This document shows, one piece after another, positions 7,491 through 13,564 of a stretch of 14,259 nt of DNA (position 1 is the first letter of the stretch; each line of letters begins with the position of its first letter). Made by a program: the position numbers and the translations under genes. Below the pieces are notes generated by a model. It worked only from the letters and a program-made list of their open reading frames with translations. It made no database searches and had not been told where the DNA came from. Source of the stretch: an uncultured Clostridia bacterium (GTDB lineage: Bacteria; Bacillota; Clostridia; Christensenellales; Borkfalkiaceae); NCBI GenBank assembly GCA_934254755.1, contig CAKQMM010000010.1:1-14259 (forward strand). The letters run 5' to 3'.

Positions 7491-8554
7491 TCGGAGTCCT
7501 CCTCTGGATGTTCTGAATAATATATTGCTTTCTGAGCTTCGATCTCTCTGCGGAGTTCGTCTTGTGAAGGGAGGTGAAGAAGATACTTTGCTGTGAATAG
7601 CTGGTCCTTGTCGTTCAGGACAGAATAATGGATGACATCCTGGTCGGTCTCGCTGCATAGTATGATTCCCAGCGTGGGATTCTTTCCCTTTGGTAAGACC
7701 ATCTCGTCATACATCCGTACATACATGTCCATCTGTCCGACATCCTGATGTTCCAACCTTCCGGTTTTCAGATCGATGAGGACGAAGCAGTCGAGTTCGA
7801 AATTATAGAAGACCAGATCGATATAGTAATCTGAGCATTCCGTGTGTATATGTTTCTGACGCGCTACGAATGCAAACCCACGCCCCAATTCCAGCAGGAA
7901 GCTCTGTATGTTATCAATTATCGCAGTTTCGAGGTCCGATTCCATATACTTGGTGCTGGGTGACATGCCGAGGAACTCCGCAACTATGGGATTCTTGATG
8001 AATTCCAATTTGTCATTCTGATATTCCTTCGTCTTTGTCAGCATCTCATTCTCGACAGCTTTCGGATCAGGGGTCTTCATCATGCGGTAATAGTATTGGG
8101 TGCTGATGTTCCTGTCAAGCATGCGAACGCTCCAGCAGTTGGCTGTAGCTTCTGACAGATACCATTTACGAGCATCATCATCGGTCACTCTCAGCAGGGT
8201 ACGGTAGTGAGTCCAAGACAGAGTCGGAGATTGTGAACTCAGTGAGTTCAAAATGTTTGGGAAGGTCTTGTAGAATTGAACGTAGGAGTAGAGGTTGCGC
8301 ACAGAGAAGCTGTCTCCATATTCACGCTTGAGTTTGGAGGAGAGGTTCTTCATCATCCCTTTGCCATAGTTGTCATCTGTGCCGAGGAGTTCATCAGATA
8401 GGCGCTTTCCCAGAAGCCAATTTCTGCGTAAGAGCTGGGCATTAACCGAACGATACGCCTCTGTCTGACAGGTTTCGATGATCATACGAGCATCACGCTC
8501 GATATCATCGGAGTTCCTTTCCGGAATACGTAATGATTGGTCTCCGGATGTCAT
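7487..8554 (-). CDS. DUF1016/YhcG-family PDDEXK nuclease
   Basis: This 355-aa protein has the two-part YhcG layout. A helical DUF1016 N-terminal domain (about 20-155) includes NWLLGKRLSDE and LSSKLKREYGDSFSVRNLYS. A C-terminal nuclease domain (about 175-330) follows. The nuclease core is visible as E205/E209 (ESDLETAI), D246 in YYIDLVFY, and D261/K263 in VLIDLKTG, then GQMDMYVRMYD. This is a PD-(D/E)XK arrangement with Asp in the third acidic position. Homologues are widespread and often lie next to type I restriction genes, but their role is not settled. Here the gene starts 4 nt after the upstream stop, with GGAGG a rather long 11 nt before the ATG. It ends in an ATGA overlap with hsdR, so it is fully embedded in the hsd operon. 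A role as an accessory nuclease is inferred. Confidence 0.92.
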   Translation of the reverse strand: MTSGDQSLRIPERNSDDIERDARMIIETCQTEAYRSVNAQLLRRNWLLGKRLSDELLGTDDNYGKGMMKNLSSKLKREYGDSFSVRNLYSYVQFYKTFPNILNSLSSQSPTLSWTHYRTLLRVTDDDARKWYLSEATANCWSVRMLDRNISTQYYYRMMKTPDPKAVENEMLTKTKEYQNDKLEFIKNPIVAEFLGMSPSTKYMESDLETAIIDNIQSFLLELGRGFAFVARQKHIHTECSDYYIDLVFYNFELDCFVLIDLKTGRLEHQDVGQMDMYVRMYDEMVLPKGKNPTLGIILCSETDQDVIHYSVLNDKDQLFTAKYLLHLPSQDELRREIEAQKAIYYSEHPEEDSE

Positions 8555-8558
8555 TGGA

Positions 8559-9215
8559 TCAGCATCCTCCTTCTCTAATACGAATGTCTAGTTTGGATTT
8601 CAAATCATCCACATCTGAATAGATGATTATGTTGTCTCCTGAAACATCGAAATGAGGTTTGTTGTCGCTATGGAAATAATCGCTCCTGCATGTAAGGATG
8701 AGGCGGATGGGATGTCCACACATGGATAGCCCTTTGGCGATGCCGGCCTCATAGTACACTCCTCCGCGGTTCCCGGTTAGATCGGCGATCAGTATGGCGG
8801 AGTTGCTGATCTCCGTTTTGATCTGTTCTATTATTGAACCATCATACTGTTTTTCGTCGATGCGACTGCAGGAATAATTATTATCATGAGAGACGATTCT
8901 GTATCCATCAAGATAGTATTTATCCATCTCTTTGTCAAACCACATGGCGACGAAGATCTTGTTGCGTTCGGTTATCTCCGGTACTTTGATTGAAGGTCTA
9001 AGTGTCTTTAGGTAAGCTATCAGGTTGTATCCATCTGAGAATTCGAAGCCGTGTCTTTTGACACCGGCAATCCATTGTTTTGAATCAGATGATAGTTGAT
9101 TGTTATCCTTTAGATGTCTTTCGACTTCGAACACCCAATCGGATAGGCCTTGTCTATCGCTCTTCCAAGAATAGAGGAAGGTGCCTCTTTCAATTAGTTC
9201 TTCGATGGGTTTCAT
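8559..9215 (-). CDS. Nucleoside 2-deoxyribosyltransferase/TIR-like domain protein
   Basis: The 218-aa protein has an unassigned helical N-terminus (1-80). A Rossmann-like domain follows that resembles nucleoside 2-deoxyribosyltransferases and related TIR-like proteins. Strand KIFVAMWFD (86-94) matches the family's VFVAMPFD start. IIEQIKTEISNSAILIADLTGNRGGVYYEAG (128-158) matches the IIEQIxxxIxxADLVIADLTGxNPNVYYELG block. D145 and E156 sit at the family's Asp and catalytic Glu positions. Such domains cleave N-glycosidic bonds or process NAD-like nucleotides, and related ones serve as defence effectors. ATG 9215 overlaps the preceding hsdS stop as ATGA and has AAGGTG upstream. The position between hsdS and hsdR suggests a role tied to restriction, either as an effector or in nucleotide metabolism. 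No substrate can be read from the sequence. Confidence 0.85.
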   Translation of the reverse strand: MKPIEELIERGTFLYSWKSDRQGLSDWVFEVERHLKDNNQLSSDSKQWIAGVKRHGFEFSDGYNLIAYLKTLRPSIKVPEITERNKIFVAMWFDKEMDKYYLDGYRIVSHDNNYSCSRIDEKQYDGSIIEQIKTEISNSAILIADLTGNRGGVYYEAGIAKGLSMCGHPIRLILTCRSDYFHSDNKPHFDVSGDNIIIYSDVDDLKSKLDIRIREGGC

Positions 9216-9802
9216 GAGGACACCTTGTCGAATGAAAGAAGCTTATCACGATAGTATTTGTACTGTATTTTCCGAGCTTCAATCTCGGCAGGTATGCCGT
9301 TTGAAAGATTGAAGCAAAGCGATTCCATTTTGTCAAGGATATGTACTATTCTGTCTTGAGTTTCAATAGGGGGTATCGGAACTATAATTTTTCCTAGATC
9401 CGAGGGTGATATTTCGATAACTTTTGTACCATGAACCAGCTTCTTTTTTTGTTTGAAGAAATTTGCAGTTTGGAATAGATATGAAATGAATCTTGGATTC
9501 TGTTTATGTGATAATATGGCTGTATGTCCCCCAGTTACGATATCTGTCGTCCCCTCCCACGATATAGCTTTACAAACATCTTCCTCGTTCTCACTTGTAA
9601 TTGCAACGATTAGATCTCCTGGGTGTACGGTCTTCGAAGATGCAGCACATTCTTTTGAAACAAAAGATATGGTTTCGGTCGTGAATGTGTTGTAGGTTGT
9701 ATATATCTGACCGTAATGGATGCAACCGATGCCTTCTGAAGTGAAATCCTTCTTTTTCAGCCCCTTTCCGCGAGATATAGAGCAGAATTCAGAGATGGAC
9801 AT
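9212..9802 (-). CDS. hsdS: Type I specificity subunit, second half (single TRD)
   Basis: The 196-aa product carries one target recognition domain (about 1-145), then VPIPPIETQDRIVHILDKME (141-160), a helical spacer (NLSNGIPAEIEARK) and [14 protein letters not shown] (181-194). The spacer resembles the distal conserved region of EcoR124-type HsdS (the family's EGLPxEIxxRxKQYxYYR). A full HsdS is about 400 aa with two TRDs, so this is half-size and corresponds to the C-terminal half. ATG 9802 is preferred because AGGAGTGA lies about 8 nt upstream. A GTG at 9811 is too close to that site. It probably pairs with the other half (9825-10472) and two HsdM subunits to give a bipartite recognition site. 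The TRD part is AT-rich, as is common for TRDs. Confidence 0.9.
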   Translation of the reverse strand: MSISEFCSISRGKGLKKKDFTSEGIGCIHYGQIYTTYNTFTTETISFVSKECAASSKTVHPGDLIVAITSENEEDVCKAISWEGTTDIVTGGHTAILSHKQNPRFISYLFQTANFFKQKKKLVHGTKVIEISPSDLGKIIVPIPPIETQDRIVHILDKMESLCFNLSNGIPAEIEARKIQYKYYRDKLLSFDKVSS

Positions 9803-9824
9803 GAGTATCACTCCTGCTCTCTCT

Positions 9825-10472
9825 CTAATCTGGAGTTAGACGATCGAAGGATAATAGTTTATCACGGTAGAACTCATATTGCTTCTTTCTTAGGGTAAGT
9901 TCTGCTGTAAGTTCTGCTGTAAGTTCTGCGGTGATCGCGGTGAAGGAGTCTAGCATCAATACAATATGATCTTGAACTTCTAAGGGCGGAAGTGGAATAC
10001 ATATGTTTTTGATCGAATCGATACTAGCGTGAACAACTTTACTTTTAACCTTTCCTTTTTTCTTCTGATTATTAGACGAGGTGGTTGAAAGCGCATAGGA
10101 TAGGTATTTGGGATTTTGTTTATGTTTTAAAACTAGAATGTCCCCTCCAGCGAGACACCTTTCATTACCGACGTATGCAGTGCATTTGGCAATATCCTCT
10201 ATATTCTCGCCAGTGATTGCGAATAGGAGATCACCGTATTCGAAATATTTCTTTGATTCAACAATTGATTCATCTGTATGAGAAACGCATTTGTCAAACC
10301 AAATTCCATACGAGGTGTAAATCTCGCCATATCTTACACACGATATTCCTGCATCTGTGATTTGATCTTTTTTTATTCCAGAACCTCTGTATATTTCAGT
10401 AGCTATCTCTCCAAGTGTGACATATTTCACTCCATTGGGACAGTATGTAGTTATAAGTTCGTTGATATTCAT
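9825..10472 (-). CDS. hsdS: Type I specificity subunit, first half (single TRD, TAEL repeats)
   Basis: The 215-aa product has one TRD (about 10-155), the conserved [17 protein letters not shown] (159-175), a helical spacer with three TAEL tetrapeptides (181-192) and [16 protein letters not shown] (195-210). This matches the N-terminal half and central conserved region of EcoR124-type HsdS. It stops with TAG right after the central region instead of continuing into a second TRD. ATG 10472 is chosen because GGAGTGA lies 8 nt upstream, the same layout as the second half. A GTG at 10481 overlaps the hsdM stop as GTGA and is the alternative. The 22-nt gap to the second half and the frame difference show that the two are now separate genes. 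They probably assemble as a heterodimer, though homodimers are possible. Confidence 0.9.
   Translation of the reverse strand: MNINELITTYCPNGVKYVTLGEIATEIYRGSGIKKDQITDAGISCVRYGEIYTSYGIWFDKCVSHTDESIVESKKYFEYGDLLFAITGENIEDIAKCTAYVGNERCLAGGDILVLKHKQNPKYLSYALSTTSSNNQKKKGKVKSKVVHASIDSIKNICIPLPPLEVQDHIVLMLDSFTAITAELTAELTAELTLRKKQYEFYRDKLLSFDRLTPD
9895..9930 (-). repeat. Three 12-bp tandem repeats encoding TAEL x3 in HsdS
   Basis: GTAAGTTCTGCT on the plus strand occurs at 9895-9906 and 9907-9918. A third copy at 9919-9930 differs only in its last base. On the coding strand they encode (TAEL)3 in the spacer helix. In EcoR124I versus EcoR124II, two versus three TAEL copies change the spacing between the half-sites by one base pair. 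This tract is therefore a credible site for copy-number switching of specificity. Confidence 0.93.
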
Positions 10473-10477
10473 TGGCG

Positions 10478-12052
10478 TCACTCCAGAGAATCTATAATTT
10501 TTTGAATTTCAGTTCTCAGTTTATTCTCTTTCAAGACTATCGATTCTATTTCTCTGTTCAGAGCAACGATGTCAATAATGCAAGATTCGTCTTTCTTTTC
10601 AACATATGATGAGACTGTCAAATTGTATTTATTATCAGAGATTGATTTGTTGGGTACACATTTTGTTCTATATTCTATATCTTCGCGTTCCGAATAGAGA
10701 TTAATAATATTCAGAATGTTTTCTTCAGTCAATTTGTTATTGTTGGTTATTTTTTCACAGTCTGAAGATGCATCGATAAACAGGACAGAGTTATCGGTTT
10801 TCGATTTTTTTAAAACCATGATGCACGTAGCGATCGTCGTTCCGAAAAACAGATTGTCAGGCAATTGAATGATGCAATCTACGAAGTTGTTATCTATAAG
10901 GTACTTCCTGATTTTTTGTTCTGCACCACTGCGGTACATAATCCCCGGGAAGCAGACAATCGCAGCTGTACCATTGGTGGCTAGCCATGACAGTGAATGC
11001 ATTATGAAGGCCATGTCTGCCTTGGACTTGGGTGCAAGAACACCTGCGGGTGAGAATCTGGGGTCATTGATAAGAACGGGGTTAGTGTCCCCTTCCCATT
11101 TTATCGAGTAAGGTGGATTGGAGACAATGGCCTCGAACGGTTCTTCATCCCAGTGCTTCGGCTCCGTAAGGGTGTCACCATGTGCTATATCGAACTTGTC
11201 ATAAGGGATGTCGTGGAGGAACATATTGATCCTGCACAGGTTGTATGTGGTGATGTTAATCTCCTGTCCGAAGAATCCCTGACGAACATTCTCCTTTCCG
11301 AGAATCTTGGCGTATTTTAGAAGAAGGGAGCCACTTCCGCAGGCCGGGTCGTAGACCTTGTTCACACTGGTTTTACCGACAAGCGTTATCCTGGTGAGTA
11401 GTTCTGAGACCTCTTGAGGAGTGTAGAATTCGCCACCACTTTTTCCAGCATTGGAGGCGTACATGGCCATGAGGTACTCGTACGCATCTCCGAAGGCATC
11501 GATGGTGTTGTCTTGATAATCACCGAGTTTCATTCCGGCGATGCCTTCCATAAGCTTGACAAGCTTTTCGTTCCTCTTGGCTACCGTTCCTCCGAGCTTG
11601 TTGCTATTCACATCGATATCGTCGAACAGTCCTTTGAAATCGTCTTCGCTTGCTGTACCTTGGGCAGAAGCCTCGATGTTCCTGAACACAGTCTCAAGAG
11701 TTTCGTTAAGGTTCTCGTCTGCAGGAGCATTCTTCAGGACGTTGCAGAACAGTTCGCTCGGCAGGATAAAGAATCCGCGGGTGCTGACGAGATCCGATCT
11801 AGCCTGTTCAGCATCTTCGTCGGGAAGATCGGCATATCTGAAATCGGTGGTACCTGCTTCAATCTCTCCCTTCTCGATGTACGATGAGAGATTTTCAGAG
11901 ATATAGCGGTAGAACAGCATCCCAAGGACATATTGCTTGAAATCCCATCCATCTACACTTCCCCTAAGGTCGTTGGCGATACCCCATATGGCGCGGTGGA
12001 GTTCGGTGCGTTCCATCTCCTTCTTGTTGTCTATCCCTTTGACTTGTTTCAT
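10478..12052 (-). CDS. hsdM: Type I DNA methyltransferase subunit (HsdM), N6-adenine
   Basis: The 524-aa modification subunit uses S-adenosylmethionine to methylate adenine, and with HsdS it forms the methylase and restriction core. The N-terminal HsdM region includes [20 protein letters not shown]. The catalytic part shows EFYTP (208-212), motif I DPACGSG (235-241) and motif IV NPPY (312-315). ATG 12052 is chosen because AAGGTG (12059-12064) lies 6 nt upstream. ATG 12016 has a purine run with no spacing, and GTG 12061 overlaps the ribosome-binding site. This is the first gene of the minus-strand operon, and its stop overlaps hsdS as GTGA. The C-terminal part (encoded left of about 10880) is much more AT-rich than the rest of the gene, suggesting a recombinational mosaic that includes the adjoining hsdS genes. 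Confidence 0.96.
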   Translation of the reverse strand: MKQVKGIDNKKEMERTELHRAIWGIANDLRGSVDGWDFKQYVLGMLFYRYISENLSSYIEKGEIEAGTTDFRYADLPDEDAEQARSDLVSTRGFFILPSELFCNVLKNAPADENLNETLETVFRNIEASAQGTASEDDFKGLFDDIDVNSNKLGGTVAKRNEKLVKLMEGIAGMKLGDYQDNTIDAFGDAYEYLMAMYASNAGKSGGEFYTPQEVSELLTRITLVGKTSVNKVYDPACGSGSLLLKYAKILGKENVRQGFFGQEINITTYNLCRINMFLHDIPYDKFDIAHGDTLTEPKHWDEEPFEAIVSNPPYSIKWEGDTNPVLINDPRFSPAGVLAPKSKADMAFIMHSLSWLATNGTAAIVCFPGIMYRSGAEQKIRKYLIDNNFVDCIIQLPDNLFFGTTIATCIMVLKKSKTDNSVLFIDASSDCEKITNNNKLTEENILNIINLYSEREDIEYRTKCVPNKSISDNKYNLTVSSYVEKKDESCIIDIVALNREIESIVLKENKLRTEIQKIIDSLE

Positions 12053-12074
12053 CGATAGCACCTTATGCGGTAAA

Positions 12075-12105
12075 ACAACCGTTTAATGCAAATGACCACG
12101 GTTGT
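12075..12105. promoter_or_regulatory. 8-bp inverted repeat upstream of hsdM (operator candidate)
   Basis: ACAACCGT (12075-12082) and ACGGTTGT (12098-12105) form a perfect inverted repeat with a 15-nt AT-rich spacer. It lies 23-53 bp upstream of the hsdM start, in the promoter region or the mRNA leader. It could bind a regulator or fold in RNA. No controller gene of the usual R-M type is visible nearby, although the possible ribbon-helix-helix protein at 12405 could be tested as a binder. Confidence 0.5.
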
Positions 12106-12356
12106 AAAGATTGGATGGGAATCTCGTATGGATTCTCTCTAAAAAAGCAAGACTATCGCGAACTATAAACATATCAGTCAAACTACACAACTATTATAGA
12201 TTACGAAATACAAATTCAGAATCAATCGAAACCTTAAAATCCCCTTTAACCCATCCCCTTTCAGACAGAAAAGTTCGGTATCCACCTGTCTTCAACCAAG
12301 GACGCATCGAAAAACAGCATCCCATCAGAATTCTCACGGTGCGTCCTACCTTCAAT
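12106..12356. other. Divergent intergenic region between hsdM and the 12405 gene
   Basis: No gene is seen in this AT-rich part of the 352-bp gap. On the minus strand, TATA-like candidates lie in ACTATAAACATATC (12160-12173) and CTATTATAG (12191-12199), either of which could serve hsdM. A perfect inverted repeat, AGGACGCA (12299-12306) and TGCGTCCT (12340-12347), with a 33-nt spacer lies just before the plus-strand promoter. It is a possible operator or hairpin. No tRNA or attachment-site repeat was recognised. Confidence 0.4.
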
Positions 12357-12357
12357 C

Positions 12358-12365
12358 TAAATATT
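12358..12365 (+). promoter_or_regulatory. TATA box for the 12405-12980 gene pair
   Basis: TAAATATT is an archaeal TATA-like octamer. Transcription would be expected to start about 25 bp downstream (near 12385). That gives a short leader holding the GAGG ribosome-binding site (12394-12397), 7 nt before ATG 12405. The start site is inferred from spacing only. Confidence 0.5.
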
Positions 12366-12404
12366 ACGAAATACATTATCGGAAACGAACGACGAGGCCG
12401 ATCC

Positions 12405-12632
12405 ATGTACCGCATAACCGATGACAACAGACGCCGCCTGGAGATCCTGAAGGCATTCGCCACCTTCGGCGAGGGGTACCCCACGTATCAGGACATCGTC
12501 AACCGGTCAATCGAGGAGTTCTACGTCTCCGCCTACGTCTCGTACAGCGTCCAGCGCATCCACGACCAATCGCTGAAGGAGAGGATGGAGGAGCTCCTTC
12601 CGCAGGAGTGCCGAGCTCTCCGTCACTGTTAA
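12405..12632 (+). CDS. Small protein, 75 aa, possible ribbon-helix-helix regulator
   Basis: ATG 12405 is selected by GAGG 7 nt upstream and the TATA box at 12358. The open frame further upstream is AT-rich and lacks signals. The order is a short strand (MYRIT), a charged helix (DDNRRRLEILKAFATFGE), a turn (YPTY) and a second helix (QDIVNRSIEEFYVSAY). This recalls the ribbon-helix-helix DNA-binding fold of CopG/MetJ-type proteins and their Y-S-D-I/V-V-x-x-A/S-I pattern. The C-terminal 25 residues are helical and charged. The family call is tentative. The gene is followed 36 nt later by a nucleotidyltransferase-like gene, and together they look like a toxin-antitoxin-type pair. Confidence 0.7.
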   Translation: MYRITDDNRRRLEILKAFATFGEGYPTYQDIVNRSIEEFYVSAYVSYSVQRIHDQSLKERMEELLPQECRALRHC

Positions 12633-12668
12633 TACGGGCGGATCGCATATGCACAGGGAGGTTCCGAC

Positions 12669-12980
12669 ATGAGGTTATCGCTGAGAAGGGGGATGAAGCA
12701 GCCCACTGTCGCCCAGATCGAGAGGGCGATATCCAAGGTGGCCGACGAGTACGGGTACGGCAACGTTTGGCTCTTCGGCAACTACTATGCGGGCCTCTAC
12801 AGCGACGGATGCCCCGTACAGGTTATGCTGGACAGCTCAGAGGATCCGCAGCACCCGCTCGCGTTCGCGGGCGCATGTCGCCGCGAAACGGGACTGGATG
12901 CTGTCGTCTATCTCTCCGATACCGACCCGAGGTTGACGGATTACGTCATGAGGAATTCGAGGCTGATCCATCATGCTTAA
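12669..12980 (+). CDS. Degenerate nucleotidyltransferase (MNT-like) domain protein
   Basis: The 103-aa protein has the outline of a minimal nucleotidyltransferase. GNVWLFGNYYAGLYSDGCPV (31-50) aligns with the family's xxLFGSxARGxxxxxSDID. It is followed by a hydrophobic strand (VQVML), a helix, TGLDAVVYLSD (74-84), like the family's LGxxVDLVxxxxL, and RNSRLIHHA at the end. The catalytic Gly-Ser is Gly-Asn, and both metal-binding aspartates are replaced (Cys and Val at the expected places). It is therefore probably inactive as an enzyme, or the alignment is coincidental. ATG 12669 is supported by AGGGAGG starting at 12655. ATG 12693 is an alternative. Active relatives act as antitoxins that modify HEPN toxins, but no HEPN gene is seen here. 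A group II intron starts 5 nt after the stop codon. Confidence 0.7.
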   Translation: MRLSLRRGMKQPTVAQIERAISKVADEYGYGNVWLFGNYYAGLYSDGCPVQVMLDSSEDPQHPLAFAGACRRETGLDAVVYLSDTDPRLTDYVMRNSRLIHHA

Positions 12981-13171
12981 GCTGAGTGCGACCTGAAGTC
13001 GTACCGAAGATTGCCCTTAGGGTAATGGGTCACCCAGAACCTGAAAGCCAAATCATTTGCCCGATTTGACCCTAGCGGGGGGCGGGCACGGAGCAATCCG
13101 TGCCCGTCAAGCCCCCGTGACAACGAAGGGAAGCCCTCCGCTCTGGGAGGGTGTACCGCCAGGGTGGATTG

Positions 13172-13179
13172 GCATGGTG
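13172..13179 (+). other. EBS2 candidate of the group II intron
   Basis: GCATGGTG can pair with CATCATGC at 12969-12976 in the upstream exon (eight pairs, one G-U). It lies upstream of EBS1, as expected for domain I. The gap of three bases between IBS2 and IBS1 in the exon is reasonable. Confidence 0.6.
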
Positions 13180-13291
13180 AACGTAAGTGAACCGACGCAA
13201 GGAACGTAATGCATTGAAGGTGCGAAAACAGAGATGATTCCGTGCAAACGGAGTACGCACTGACCAAAAGGTAGGGGACGGATCCCTGAGT

Positions 13292-13297
13292 TCAGCT
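13292..13297 (+). other. EBS1 candidate of the group II intron
   Basis: TCAGCT is the exact reverse complement of AGCTGA (12980-12985), the six exon bases directly before the GTGCG intron start. This fixes the 5' splice site at 12985/12986. Confidence 0.7.
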
Positions 13298-13564
13298 ATC
13301 AGAGGATGGGCAAACCAAGCGCCCCCGCTCTAAAGTCGGCACCTAAACCAATCGCGAAACGTCTGAGGTACGGAACAGGGAAACCCCGTCTCGCCCCTCC
13401 TTCGCAGGAAGGAGTAATGCAACCGTGAGGGAGCAAATGTGGTTCGGCGGGAACAGGAGGAAGCAAGAAGCGAATGCCTGGGGTAACGCCCAGGATAGGT
13501 GCTTTGCACCGCTCCGAAAGGAGGCTGACGTGCCATCCTGTCGATATCGGAAGGGGGATACTGC

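Larger units (their letters stand above)
12986..13564 (+). ncRNA. Group II intron ribozyme, domains I-IV 5' portion
   Basis: This stretch upstream of the maturase ORF is self-splicing intron RNA and not protein-coding. Several perfect hairpins are visible. One has a 10-bp stem closed by a GCAA tetraloop (13083-13106), a GNRA loop typical of tertiary contacts. Others are CCCTCC/GGAGGG near 13133-13151 and CCTGGG/CCCAGG near 13475-13492. Domain borders cannot be set without folding. The CL-type maturase suggests a IIB-class structure. Confidence 0.85.

Noticed and set aside
3570..7596. Plus-strand open frames of 60-141 codons across the R-M operon
   Set aside because: They are antisense to hsdR, the 380-aa gene and DUF1016, whose coding sense is clear from motifs. 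They show no protein features of their own.
7491..7658. N-terminal extension of HsdR by 56 codons
   Set aside because: It lies antiparallel-free but fully within the DUF1016 gene on the same strand in another frame. The ATGA overlap at 7490 and the EcoR124-like numbering of the D/E/K triad support the shorter protein.
9817..9827. (CT)5 tract as a phase-variable frameshift joining the two hsdS halves
   Set aside because: The TAG stop uses the first unit of the tract and would remain after slippage, so changes in tract length would not fuse the frames.
9794..9827. TAG of the first hsdS half read as pyrrolysine, if the host is a methylamine-using methanogen
   Set aside because: Read-through gives only about 11 more residues before a TGA and does not join the second half. 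The host identity is also uncertain.
12111..12404. N-terminal extension of the 12405 gene to 12111
   Set aside because: The extension is AT-rich, contains the TATA box and inverted repeat, and has no ribosome-binding site. The start at 12405 has all expected signals.
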